DNA from: Bacteroidales bacterium
GTDB taxonomy: Bacteria; Bacteroidota; Bacteroidia; Bacteroidales; UBA932
Length of the DNA stretch: 64,000 nucleotides
NCBI GenBank assembly: GCA_016281015.1
Contig: JAEEHS010000020.1
Location: 26,297-90,296 of the forward strand
Direction: 5' to 3'
The position numbers were made by a program, and so were the translations under genes. A model generated the notes under the pieces. The model worked only from the letters and a program-made list of their open reading frames with translations, was not told where the DNA came from and did no database searches. Below, one piece after another: positions 18,144-26,227 of the stretch; the stretch's first letter is position 1; each line of letters starts with the position of its first letter.

Positions 18144-18238
18144 GCGTAAGTTGTTATAAATCAGTTGCTTCCATTTCACGGCGACTACCCCGTGAGCCGT
18201 AGCCGGAATCAGCACTCGAGTTGCGGGAAGCAGCCCTT

Positions 18239-18502
18239 TTAGATCCGCCCCAAACGCTCTGCGGCGAATCCCATGCGGCGGGCGAACTCGCGCCGGCCGA
18301 TGAAGGAGAGGATGGCGGCGATGCCGAGTCCGGAAGCGGCGCCGGTAAGGGCCAGCCGGAGGGCGTTCATCACCTTTCCCATCGGGTATTCCCGCATCTT
18401 GATGTACGCCTCGAGCGCCGTCTCCAGGGCGGCAGCTTCCATGGACCCGCGATAAGAATCCAGGTCATCGAAACCGAAGGCCGCACCGCTGATGTATTGG
18501 CA
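18239..18502 (-). pseudogene. Truncated gltX 3'-end fragment (direct repeat of 20960-21223)
   Basis: These 264 bases repeat the last 88 codons of the intact gltX, in the same orientation, 2721 bp away. I count 10 mismatches. Nine are synonymous in the gltX frame and one changes Pro to Ser, and the stop codon is conserved. Such a codon-biased difference pattern means the copy diverged while under selection as a working gltX, so it probably came from a related strain's gene and is not a decayed local duplicate. At its upstream side (18502/18503) the similarity stops abruptly and the transposase relic begins. The boundary shares the short sequence TGCCAATAC with that relic. There is no start codon context; it is not functional as a synthetase. 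Confidence 0.93.
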
Positions 18503-19125
18503 TGGACGGCTACGAGCAGGTCTTGAAAGGAATCAAGGTATCGGATGGCTTGAGCATAATCTATCGCATTGTATGTGGCAATGATGAAGTCTGTAATCTG
18601 TTGACATTCATTTGACGAGAGGGAAGAAAATATCCGTTTCAACATGGCATGATTCAGGGACAGCCCGGAGTGGAACTGTTTCTTGATCTCCTTCACGGCA
18701 TTTTGTACGGCTTTCCTTGCCTTTCTGATGACCAGTTTCTCGGCAAAGGGATGTGATGACTCTGCATAAGCGAGAATGATTTTGGGGCACTTCCGAAAGA
18801 CTCCCGAAAAACTGGCCCCTTAAGTTTGCTCACGGCATTGAACTGTGCGGCATATTTTCGGAGAGTGTCACGCATGAAACCGGATAATTGACGGCGGGAT
18901 GAAGCGACGATCGACAGATGGATATGATCCGGCATAGGGCAGACTGCAAGCAGTTTGATGCGATGCTTCCGAGCTTCCATGCACACGATACTGAACCATA
19001 CGAGGTAGTCGCTGTAACTATAGAAAATCACTCCGCCATCAACGCTTGGGACATAACAGTGATTCAATATCCCACTTTGGAAAGGCCTTTAAACCCTTCC
19101 TCTTCCGTCCAAATGTAGGAATCAT
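18503..19125 (-). pseudogene. IS200/REP-associated (RAYT) Y1 transposase, frameshifted and truncated
   Basis: Three consecutive frames on the minus strand add up to one Y1-type transposase. The N-terminus MIPTFGRKRKGLKAFPKWD begins at 19125. Near 19060 the frame shifts to CYVPSVDGGVIFYS, followed by CPMPDHIHLSIVA, whose His-x-His is the HUH metal site, and TLRKYAAQFNA with the candidate catalytic Tyr. Near 18790, after FGSAPK, a second shift leads to KIILAYAESSHPFAEKLVIR and on to YLDSFQDLLVAVHANT, where the gene is cut off by the gltX fragment. Two frameshifts and loss of the C-terminus make it inactive. Elements of this class are mobilised by, or mobilise, small palindromes; no clear partner palindrome is visible here. 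Confidence 0.82.
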
Positions 19126-19148
19126 CAAGCTGAATTCCAAATTTTTTC

Positions 19149-19156
19149 TACCTTCG
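19149..19156 (+). promoter_or_regulatory. Candidate -7 box for the DUF4252/ECF operon
   Basis: TACCTTCG is one base from the Bacteroidota -7 consensus TAnnTTTG. It would place the transcript start near 19162, about 49 bases before the first gene of the operon. No clear -33 element is visible. Autoregulation by the operon's own ECF factor is possible but not shown. Confidence 0.4.
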
Positions 19157-19210
19157 TTTAACATTTTGCGGAGTTCTGCGTCCTATTCATGCAAGCGCTT
19201 GGTAGAAAAG

Positions 19211-19672
19211 ATGAAAAAAACATTCCTTACCATTCTCATTACCTGCACGGCGGCGCTGACCGCCTGGGCAGGAACACCGGCCAAACTGGAACGCCTGGTT
19301 CAGCAGTACAAGGGCCAGGAGGGCTTTGATGTGGTTTCCATTGGACCCATCGGCGTTAGTCTCCTTCGGGGAGCCGCCACCTTGTCCGGGGACTTGGATC
19401 CGGAAGACCGCGCTGCCTTGAAAATGTTCCGGGGTATCCGGAAACTCGTCATCGTGGACTATGAAGATGTTGATCCGGCTGAAAAAAAGCGCTTCGACGA
19501 AAAGGTGAAAAAGCTGCTTTCCGGCATGGAACTCATTTTGGAGACCAAGGATGATTCTGATGTGATGCGCATTTACGGAACTGACGACGGTTCTGCTATC
19601 AAAGACTGTATCCTCTACAACAACGACGGTTCCCTGATTTATGTCGAGGGACGCCTCGATATGAAGCCGTGA
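19211..19672 (+). CDS. DUF4252 protein (secreted), first of two in the ECF operon
   Basis: This 153-residue protein has a signal peptide (MKKTFLTILITCTAALTAWA). It belongs to the DUF4252 group, small secreted Bacteroidota proteins of unknown function typically encoded beside ECF sigma factors. Family-like features are VVSIGPIGVSLLRGAA, FRGIRKLVIVDYED and the late LILETKDDSDVMRIYG followed by a strand that displays a short acidic turn. The reading frame stays open upstream to 19046, but the ATG at 19211 begins the signal peptide and lies downstream of a candidate promoter. Its stop overlaps the GTG start of the sigma factor gene (GTGA). A partner relation with the second DUF4252 protein at 20471 is likely. 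Confidence 0.82.
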   Translation: MKKTFLTILITCTAALTAWAGTPAKLERLVQQYKGQEGFDVVSIGPIGVSLLRGAATLSGDLDPEDRAALKMFRGIRKLVIVDYEDVDPAEKKRFDEKVKKLLSGMELILETKDDSDVMRIYGTDDGSAIKDCILYNNDGSLIYVEGRLDMKP

Positions 19673-20142
19673 ACGCAGATCAGTTTCATACCGTTTGGAT
19701 TCCCCTGCAGGAGCGCTTCTACAGGATGGCCTTCTATATGCTGGAGGACGATGCCGAGGCCAAGGATGCCGTCCAGGAGCTATACCTGAAGCTGTGGAAC
19801 CTGCGGGATCATCTGGACCTCATCCGGGAGCCGTCGGCTTATGGCAGCTTGCTTCTGAAGAACCTCTGCATCGACCGCATCCGGCGACTTAAACCCGCAG
19901 TGGAGCTGCGCGAGGACATGATCAGCGCCCCTTCGGCAGATGCCGAGCTCGGCCGGAAAGAGAGTTTCCGTGCCATTTCTGAAGCCATGGAGCAGCTGCC
20001 GCCCAGCCAGCGGAAAATCCTCCGTCTCAGGGTCCTCCGGGGACTCAGCTATTCCGAAATAGCCTCTCTCACCGGCCTCAGCGGCCTGAATATCAGGGTC
20101 CAGGTCAGCCTGGCCCGCAAAAAACTCAAACAATTGCTATGA
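19669..20142 (+). CDS. ECF-type RNA polymerase sigma factor
   Basis: This 157-residue sigma-70 family factor has only regions 2 and 4. Region 2 (about 20-80) includes FYRMAFYMLEDDAEAKDAVQELYLKLW and LKNLCIDRIRR. Region 4 (about 105-157) includes LPPSQRKILRLRVLRGLSYSEIASLTG and ends in VSLARKKLKQLL, the helix-turn-helix that contacts the -35 region. It is the size expected of an ECF factor. The start is a GTG overlapping the preceding TGA, so it is translationally coupled. The following gene, which overlaps its stop, encodes a one-TM protein in the place where an anti-sigma factor normally sits. The trigger is unknown. Confidence 0.95.
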   Translation: MNADQFHTVWIPLQERFYRMAFYMLEDDAEAKDAVQELYLKLWNLRDHLDLIREPSAYGSLLLKNLCIDRIRRLKPAVELREDMISAPSADAELGRKESFRAISEAMEQLPPSQRKILRLRVLRGLSYSEIASLTGLSGLNIRVQVSLARKKLKQLL

Positions 20143-20474
20143 AAGACCTCCGTGAAATAGAAAAGCTGTCGCTCGAAGACCTCCGGCGTATCGGGGATGA
20201 CGGACAGATTCCCGTTCCGGAAAACTGGAAGGTGCGTCTGCCCGAGAGGAAGGTGGCTCCTGTCTGGATAGCGGCCGCCGCTGCCGTCCTCGTGGGCGTG
20301 GTTTGGTTCGGAATGAACCGGCAGAGCGGGCCCAAGGACACCTTTGACGACCCTTACCTTGCCTATGCCGCCGTCGAGGAGGCGCTGCTGAAAGTGAGCG
20401 CCCCCCTAAACACCGCCGCGACGAAAGTGGCCGAGGCCGAAACCCAGTTTGACAAAATAAACTATTGGAAATGA
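20139..20474 (+). CDS. Small single-pass membrane protein, candidate anti-sigma factor
   Basis: This 111-residue protein has a 40-residue cytoplasmic head rich in Leu, Glu and Arg (REIEKLSLEDLRRIGDDG). One transmembrane helix follows (about 41-59, PVWIAAAAAVLVGVVWFGM), then a 50-residue outer part. I do not recognise a named family. Its position directly after an ECF sigma factor, the 4-bp overlap with it, and the topology all fit an anti-sigma factor, but the zinc-binding anti-sigma motif (HxxxCxxC) is absent. The stop overlaps the ATG of the next gene (ATGA). The anti-sigma role is inference from context. Confidence 0.7.
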   Translation: MKDLREIEKLSLEDLRRIGDDGQIPVPENWKVRLPERKVAPVWIAAAAAVLVGVVWFGMNRQSGPKDTFDDPYLAYAAVEEALLKVSAPLNTAATKVAEAETQFDKINYWK

Positions 20475-20953
20475 AAAAGATATATGCCATGATGGTGCTG
20501 CTCAGCCTCAGTCTGACAGCCTTTGCCCAAGGTGGGCGTGATCTGTATGAGAAATACTCCGACCAGCCGGGAATCTCTGCCGTTTACATCTCTCCGGCCA
20601 TGTTCCGGCTCATCGGAAAAATTCCCGACATGGAGCTTCAGGACGAAAGCGTGAACCTAACCCCGCTTATCAAGTCCATGAGCGGCTTCTACATCCTGAG
20701 CACGGAAGACCGTGCCACCTCCGAAAGCCTTTATGCCGACGTCAAGAAGTTCGTCAAATCCGGCCGATACGAGCTCCTCATGGAAACCAAGGACGACGGA
20801 CAGGTCCTGAGGATGTACACGGTGGGTAACGAGAAGACCGTTGAATCTTTCGTGATGGTCACGAAAGAAGATTCCGAAGTGTCCGTCATCTCTTTCGACG
20901 GGAAGATGGACCGGGAGCAGATGGAGAACATCCTGGCCGAAGCCGCCCGGTAG
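20471..20953 (+). CDS. DUF4252 protein (secreted), second copy
   Basis: This 160-residue secreted protein has a signal peptide MKKIYAMMVLLSLSLTAFAQ. It is a typical DUF4252 member: LYEKYSDQPGISAVYISPAMFRLIG, a Leu/Ile strand MSGFYILSTED and YELLMETKDDGQVLRMYTVG. It is recognisably related to the first gene of this operon (the shared ETKDD-x-x-V-x-R-(I/M)Y block). I chose the ATG at 20471, which overlaps the preceding stop; a TTG at 20465 would add two residues. The stop at 20953 is only 6 bp from the 3' end of convergent gltX, so the two transcripts must share or overlap a terminator region. Function is unknown. Confidence 0.85.
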   Translation: MKKIYAMMVLLSLSLTAFAQGGRDLYEKYSDQPGISAVYISPAMFRLIGKIPDMELQDESVNLTPLIKSMSGFYILSTEDRATSESLYADVKKFVKSGRYELLMETKDDGQVLRMYTVGNEKTVESFVMVTKEDSEVSVISFDGKMDREQMENILAEAAR

Positions 20954-20959
20954 AAGATT

Positions 20960-22738
20960 TTAAATGCGCCCCAAACGCTCTGCGGCGAATCCCATGCGGC
21001 GGGCGAACTCGCGCCGGCCGATGAAAGAGAGGATGGCGGCGATACCGAGTCCGGAAGCAGCACCGGTGAGCGCCAGCCGCAGGGCGTTCATCACCTTTCC
21101 CATCGGGTATTCCCGCATCTTGATGTACGCCTCGAGCGCCGTCTCCAGGGCGGCAGCTTCCATGGACCCGCGATAAGGATCCAGGTCATCGAAACCGAAG
21201 GCCGCACCGCTGATGTATTGGCAGACCTCGAAACAGTTCTCGTAGTGGTCCTCTTTCCAGAACTTGTCCACATCCTTGGCCAGGAAGGGGGCGGTCAGCG
21301 TGTCGTCGTACACCTTCGCCCGCGGATCGGCCGGCCGGTCCGAAGGCTTGGCGGCGATGGCCGCACCGGCCTTGACCCCGTAGGCTTCGAACTCGGAAGG
21401 GGCGATGAAGAGATAGGACGCAATGGTCCAGAAATCCGACACGAAACTCGCACGCTCCTTGACCAGCGCGACAACGTCCTGGACATACTCGCGTGTGAAG
21501 ATATGGTTACGGAAATCAGCACCGGCCCCTTCGAACGCGGCGCCTGCCGTCAGTGCCTGGCAGGGGCAGTCCACGACCTTCATGCCGTGACTTTCCAGCA
21601 CCGGAATAAAGAGATCTGTCAGTTCGGCATCCGTCTTGAGTCGCAGATACTCTTTGTTGTACCACTTGGCCTTTTCCGGATTGAACTTGGCCCCGGCTTT
21701 CTGGACCTTGTCCAGCGAGAAAGCCTGCACCAGTTCCTCCAGGGTAAACATCTCCCGGTCATCTCCGGGGTTCCATCCCAGCATGGCCAGCAGGTTGACA
21801 AAGGCTTCCGGGAAGTACCCGTCTTCGCGGTATCCGCGGGACACTTCTCCGGTCTCGGGGTTCTTCCAGGAAAGCGGGAAGACCGGAAAGCCCAGCTTGT
21901 CGCCGTCCCGTTTGGAGAGTTTTCCGTTGCCGATGGGCTTCAGCAGCAGGGACAGGTGGGCAAAGCGCGGCATGGTATCGGACCATCCGAACGCTTCGTA
22001 CAGCAGATAGTGCAGCGGCAGGGAAGGAAGCCACTCCTCGCCTCGGATCACCTCGGTGATTTCCATCAGGTGGTCGTCCACGATGTTCGCGAGGTGGTAG
22101 GTCGGCAGCTCGTCCGCCCGTTTCCAGAGCACCTTGTCGTCGAGGGTGTCGGTGTTGACTTCGATATGGCCCCGGATGAGATCGTCCATGGCGACGATCC
22201 GGCCCACGGGCATCTTGAATCGCACGGTCCAGTCGGTTGTCTCGCAGAGCAGGCGCTCTACCTCCTCGGCGGGAAGGGTCAGGGAATTGCGGAGCTCTTT
22301 CCGGCTGACGCTGTTGTAGATAAAGGTCTGTCCCTCTTTTTCCGCGGCTTCCCGGCGCGCATTGAGCTCTTCCGCCGAATCAAAGGCATAGTAGGCCCAT
22401 CCGGCGCGGACCAGCTGCTCGGCATACTGCCGGTAAATCGGACGTCGCTGGCTCTGGCGGTAAGGCGCATGCGGATGCTTTGCGGAAGCGGTCTCGACAA
22501 CCTTTCCGTCCGCATCCACCCCTTCGTCCGGGACGATGCCGCACCAGCGGAGTGCCTCGATGATGTACGCTTCTGCGCCGGGCACGAAACGGTGGGAATC
22601 GGTATCTTCGATGCGAAGGATAAAGTCACCGCCGCGCTGCTTGGCGTAGAGATAATTATAAAGGGCTGTCCGGACGCCGCCCATGTGGAGCGGACCGGTC
22701 GGGGAGGGAGCGAATCTGACGCGTGTTCTTCTTTCCAT
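20960..22738 (-). CDS. gltX: Glutamyl-tRNA synthetase
   Basis: This 592-residue class I synthetase charges tRNA-Glu. The nucleotide-binding HIGH-type motif is in FAPSPTGPLHMGGVRTAL (about 8-25) and the KMSKS-type motif is KLSKRDGDK (about 275). The protein is longer than the roughly 470-510 residues usual for bacterial GltX. The extra material lies in the anticodon-binding half (about 440-510, with AAKPSDRPADPRAKVYDD). It starts 2 bp after the ftsZ stop and so sits at the end of the division cluster, probably on that transcript. Its last 88 codons are duplicated at 18239-18502. No terminator is visible in the 6 bp before the convergent DUF4252 gene. Confidence 0.97.
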   Translation of the reverse strand: MERRTRVRFAPSPTGPLHMGGVRTALYNYLYAKQRGGDFILRIEDTDSHRFVPGAEAYIIEALRWCGIVPDEGVDADGKVVETASAKHPHAPYRQSQRRPIYRQYAEQLVRAGWAYYAFDSAEELNARREAAEKEGQTFIYNSVSRKELRNSLTLPAEEVERLLCETTDWTVRFKMPVGRIVAMDDLIRGHIEVNTDTLDDKVLWKRADELPTYHLANIVDDHLMEITEVIRGEEWLPSLPLHYLLYEAFGWSDTMPRFAHLSLLLKPIGNGKLSKRDGDKLGFPVFPLSWKNPETGEVSRGYREDGYFPEAFVNLLAMLGWNPGDDREMFTLEELVQAFSLDKVQKAGAKFNPEKAKWYNKEYLRLKTDAELTDLFIPVLESHGMKVVDCPCQALTAGAAFEGAGADFRNHIFTREYVQDVVALVKERASFVSDFWTIASYLFIAPSEFEAYGVKAGAAIAAKPSDRPADPRAKVYDDTLTAPFLAKDVDKFWKEDHYENCFEVCQYISGAAFGFDDLDPYRGSMEAAALETALEAYIKMREYPMGKVMNALRLALTGAASGLGIAAILSFIGRREFARRMGFAAERLGRI

Positions 22739-22740
22739 AC

Positions 22741-23985
22741 TTACTGTTTTTTCTCCAGGTGGGCCCGGCGGATGGCCGGAATATTCTCAAGCGAGGCGAT
22801 GGCGTCTCCGGGCTGGACGAACAGCGGCGGCCGTTCGCTGTACTGGAAACGGCGTCCGGCGTCGGTCTGGGTGAAGCCGACTTTGATGGTCGGGACATCC
22901 TGCAGATGGATTTCCCCTTCCGTTACGGGCCTTTCCCAGACAAAATCCTGGTCGATGATGACGAGATTCCCAAGCTCCACATTGACGCCGAGATCTCCGA
23001 GCCGGCCCATCTCGAAGCCGGTGACGATGGCCGTAATGCGGACCTTGTCCCCGAATTCGGGATCGTCTTCCCAGATGATGCCCTTCTTGAAGTGATTGGC
23101 GTTGCCGGTGTATTCCGAGATCATGTCATCGATCTTTTCCAGGTCGGACATCTTGGCGCCGCGGTCGTTGTTGCCCGTGGTGATGTTGACGAGGACATTC
23201 TTGGCGGTCTTCAGGTCGAAGTCATTCAGCAGCGGGCTTTCGAAGGCCCCGCTGACGGCATCGCGGAGGCGGTTTTCCCCGCTTCCTTCGCCGCTACCCA
23301 TCAGGGCCATGCCGCTGTCCCGCATCATCTTGCAGACATCGTTGAAGTCGACATTGATGTAACCCGGTTTGTTGATGACCTCGATGATGCCCCGCACGGC
23401 CGTCGCCAGCACCTCGTCCGCTTTCGGGAAGGCTTCCTGGATGAGGGTGTCGCCAAAGAACTCATAGAGTTTTTCGTTGTTGATAATCAGCAGGCTGTCC
23501 ACGCATTTTTCCAGTTCGTGGATTCCGTCGATCGCCTTGGACTGGGACTCATTGCCTTCGTTCTTGAAGGGAATGGTCACCACGGCGACGGTCAGAATGC
23601 CGCGGTCCTTTGCCATCTTGGCAATGACCGGCGCGGCGCCCGTCCCGGTGCCGCCGCCCATGCCTGCGGTGATGAACAGCATCTTGGTCCCGTTGTCCAG
23701 CGCCTTGCGGGCGATGTCATCCTGGGATTCGAGGGCGGCGTTGCGGCCGGCCGTCGGGTCCGTCCCGGCGCCCAGTCCGTTCGAGCCCATCTGGATCTTG
23801 ATGGGAACTTCACTGGTCAGCAAGGCCTGCGCATCGGTGTTGCAGACGATGAAGCAGCATCCCTGGATATTCTGGCGGTACATGTAGTTGACAGCATTGC
23901 AACCGCCGCCGCCGACTCCGATCACTTTGATGTGGGCGTTTTCGCTCGTCCAGTCGTTGGGAAGAATGTTGTAGTCGTTGTCCAT
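22741..23985 (-). CDS. ftsZ: Cell division GTPase FtsZ
   Basis: This 414-residue tubulin homologue polymerises into the division ring at mid-cell. The N-terminal GTPase domain shows IKVIGVGGGGCNAVNYM, the tubulin signature GMGGGTGTGAAPVIA (about residue 110) and NNDFDLKTAKNVLVNIT-type strands of the activation domain. The linker is short, and the C-terminal tail ends in ENIPAIRRAHLEKKQ, which matches the FtsA-binding peptide pattern. It lies 3 bp after the ftsA stop. Position and order (ftsQ-ftsA-ftsZ) are standard; lpxC or other genes that often follow in Proteobacteria are replaced here by gltX. Confidence 0.98.
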   Translation of the reverse strand: MDNDYNILPNDWTSENAHIKVIGVGGGGCNAVNYMYRQNIQGCCFIVCNTDAQALLTSEVPIKIQMGSNGLGAGTDPTAGRNAALESQDDIARKALDNGTKMLFITAGMGGGTGTGAAPVIAKMAKDRGILTVAVVTIPFKNEGNESQSKAIDGIHELEKCVDSLLIINNEKLYEFFGDTLIQEAFPKADEVLATAVRGIIEVINKPGYINVDFNDVCKMMRDSGMALMGSGEGSGENRLRDAVSGAFESPLLNDFDLKTAKNVLVNITTGNNDRGAKMSDLEKIDDMISEYTGNANHFKKGIIWEDDPEFGDKVRITAIVTGFEMGRLGDLGVNVELGNLVIIDQDFVWERPVTEGEIHLQDVPTIKVGFTQTDAGRRFQYSERPPLFVQPGDAIASLENIPAIRRAHLEKKQ

Positions 23986-23988
23986 ATG

Positions 23989-25449
23989 CTATTCCTCATT
24001 CATTTTATCGTATAACGTGTAGCCGAAGTTTCGGACCTTCTCGACGCCCTTCTGGAACCAGGTAATCTTGTTCGGGGTCTTCTCGCTTTTCTTGACTTTG
24101 GTCTTGATCGGTTTCGGTTTGACGACTTCTTCGCCGAAGTCTTCCGGGGCGAGGAGCGTGCCGGTTTCTCCCTGGCTGAGTTCTTCGTCCGTCACGGTAT
24201 TCTGGACGGTCACTTCCACTTCCACCGTCTCGGCCTCTTCCTCTTTCTTCTCCTGCGATTCGGGAATGCTGACACAGTCGGGCATCCGGTCGTCCTTGGC
24301 GGCGAGGACCATGCCGATGGCCGCGGCGGCGGAGGGGTTGTTGTAGATGCCGTTTCCGGCGGCTGCCGTGAACTGGTATTTCGGATAGCCGATGCGGACT
24401 TCGTAGCCGGACATGTCCTTGACGAGGTTCCCCAGGTTCGCCAGCAGGGCGCCGCCCCCGGTGAGGACGATGCCGCTGCGGATTTCGTTCTGGAGACCGC
24501 TCTGCTGGATGGAGTAGAGGACGGCATCGAGAATCTCCCGCATCCGGCAGTCGATGATCTCGGAGATGTATTTGACACTGACTTCTTTATACGGTTCGGT
24601 CAGGCGGATCTGCAGGACCTTTTCGCTGAGGGAGGCCAGTTTGTTCGGCAGGCAGGCGCCGAAGCGCTTCTTGATCTTCTCGGCCAGGTCTTCCGAAATG
24701 GACAGTTCCGAACGGATGTCCTGGGTGAGGGCGCGCCCGCCGAAGGGGATGGACGCGTAGTAGCGCATGATGCCGTCGTGGTAGATGGCGGTCGAGGTGA
24801 CGCCGGCACCGATATCCACCAGCGCGACGCCGCTCTGCATCTCGTCCCGGGACAGGACGGTCTTTGCGACGACGTCCGGCAGGAAGTACTTCTTGGCCAC
24901 GGCGATTTCCATACTGTTGAAAATCTTGTCCAGGGCGGTCGTGGCGCGGCGGCTGCCGATAAAGACCTTGAAATTGCCTTCCAGTGTGTCCGAAAGGGTG
25001 CCGACGACGTCGCTCTCCATCAGGCAGATCTGGCTGTCGACCGAGAAAGACTGGGCAACGGCTCCGTACATCACCTGGCTGTCCGGATTCGGCAGCGGAT
25101 AGGTCTCCAGCGCGATGGCTTTCAGGGATGCGACTTCCTCTTCGGAGATGTACTCGTCGCCCTGGCCGCGGTCGATGCGGGCGCTGGCCGTAATCTGCTC
25201 GACCTCGCTCCGGGGCATGCCGACCACCACCTGGAGAATCTTGATCATCAGTTCCTCTTCCGCCTCGCGGATGGCGTTTTTCAGCGGAAGGGACGCTTTC
25301 ATCGGATTGGCGATCATGCTCGAACGGATACCGTCCGAAGGCGTTTCCTTGTAATAGACGATCTGCACGTCGTCGCCACAGACGCGGGCCACGCAGAGGC
25401 CGAATTTGGAGGATCCCAGATCGATGGATGCAATATATCTTTCTTCCAT
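23989..25449 (-). CDS. ftsA: Cell division protein FtsA (actin-like membrane anchor of FtsZ)
   Basis: This actin-family ATPase of about 486 residues tethers FtsZ to the inner membrane. The phosphate-1 loop is ASIDLGSSKFGLCVA. The second ATP-binding segment is VALVDIGAGVTSTAIYHDG, and the adenosine motif is SGIVLTGGGALLANL. A charged linker rich in Glu and Lys leads to the C-terminal amphipathic helix VEKVRNFGYTLYDKMNEE, the membrane-targeting sequence. I took the ATG at 25449 (MEERYIAS) as the start, 7 bp after the ftsQ stop, because it places the actin fold at the usual distance; an ATG at 25476 would overlap ftsQ by 20 bp. Confidence 0.96.
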   Translation of the reverse strand: MEERYIASIDLGSSKFGLCVARVCGDDVQIVYYKETPSDGIRSSMIANPMKASLPLKNAIREAEEELMIKILQVVVGMPRSEVEQITASARIDRGQGDEYISEEEVASLKAIALETYPLPNPDSQVMYGAVAQSFSVDSQICLMESDVVGTLSDTLEGNFKVFIGSRRATTALDKIFNSMEIAVAKKYFLPDVVAKTVLSRDEMQSGVALVDIGAGVTSTAIYHDGIMRYYASIPFGGRALTQDIRSELSISEDLAEKIKKRFGACLPNKLASLSEKVLQIRLTEPYKEVSVKYISEIIDCRMREILDAVLYSIQQSGLQNEIRSGIVLTGGGALLANLGNLVKDMSGYEVRIGYPKYQFTAAAGNGIYNNPSAAAAIGMVLAAKDDRMPDCVSIPESQEKKEEEAETVEVEVTVQNTVTDEELSQGETGTLLAPEDFGEEVVKPKPIKTKVKKSEKTPNKITWFQKGVEKVRNFGYTLYDKMNEE

Positions 25450-25456
25450 ATCTTGA

Positions 25457-26227
25457 TTATTTCTGTCTGCAAACAATTTGTCCCCGGTAACGCAGGTCTA
25501 CGACGCGGTAGCATTCATTCTCCCGGGAGGGGACGATGCTCTCGTAATAGCGGGCCATCAGGCGGAACTTCTCCTCAAAGCGTTCCGGCTGGCCGAAGAG
25601 AAAACGCTCTTTCCCTTCGCGCGGGTAGAAAGTCAGTTCACCCTTGTGGCCCACGCGTATCTGGCAGATGTTCTCTTCCCAGACGCTTCCTTTCATCCAG
25701 CGGGTCAGCGAGAGGACTTTCATCAGCCAGGGGTCGCTGGACAGGTCTCCCTTGAAGCCGCGTTCGATATTGAGCGGAATCTCTCCGTCTACGACCGGCA
25801 CCCGGACGGCAAAGCGTGACTGGAGCGGGAAGACATAGCCGCTCTCGTCAGCATAGTAGCCGTTGGTCCCATCCTGGAAACGGACCACAGGCTCGCGCTG
25901 GGTCAGGCGGATGTGGATATAACCGTCATCCGTCAGGTAGGCCAGGCTGCGGCGGACGGCGCCCTTCCCGTCCATAATCTTTTCGATGCGGTCGAGGTTC
26001 ACGCTGTCCAGGGGAAGGCCGACATAGACCCCGTAATCTTTCATCCAGGCTTTCACATCTTCCGGAGCGACGAAACGGCGGAGCAGCGAGTCGGCCACTT
26101 CCACCTTCACGCCCTGACAGGTACGGCTCCTTCGCGAGGCGGCGGCAAGGCGGGCAGACACCAGCCATACCCCCGCGAAAAGAGCGAGGGCACCAAGTCC
26201 CAATATGCGCCTCCAGAAGGGACTCAT
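25457..26227 (-). CDS. ftsQ: Cell division protein FtsQ/DivIB
   Basis: This 256-residue bitopic inner membrane protein has a short cytoplasmic end, one transmembrane helix (about 8-26, ILGLGALALFAGVWLVSA) and a periplasmic POTRA and beta domain. The beta domain shows the FtsQ pattern IHIRLTQREPVVRFQDGTNGYYADESGYVFP. It is the divisome scaffold that links FtsZ-ring proteins to septal peptidoglycan synthesis. Sequence similarity in this family is low, so the assignment rests on topology, this motif and position between murC and ftsA. Its start overlaps the murC stop by 4 bp. Confidence 0.93.
   Translation of the reverse strand: MSPFWRRILGLGALALFAGVWLVSARLAAASRRSRTCQGVKVEVADSLLRRFVAPEDVKAWMKDYGVYVGLPLDSVNLDRIEKIMDGKGAVRRSLAYLTDDGYIHIRLTQREPVVRFQDGTNGYYADESGYVFPLQSRFAVRVPVVDGEIPLNIERGFKGDLSSDPWLMKVLSLTRWMKGSVWEENICQIRVGHKGELTFYPREGKERFLFGQPERFEEKFRLMARYYESIVPSRENECYRVVDLRYRGQIVCRQK

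Noticed and set aside
18144..18238. Search for an attachment site or REP palindrome next to the gltX stub
   Set aside because: Only weak 5-bp inverted matches are present (ACGGC with GCCGT); not enough to call a repeat or att site.
18370..18696. A single 108-codon frame that appears to be an intact gene
   Set aside because: Its first part is the C-terminus of the frameshifted transposase and its last part is an out-of-frame reading of the gltX stub, so it is a chance fusion across the junction.
19046..19210. N-terminal extension of the first DUF4252 protein back to 19046
   Set aside because: The extension has no signal peptide, overlaps the transposase relic, and lies upstream of the candidate promoter; the ATG at 19211 starts a clear signal peptide.
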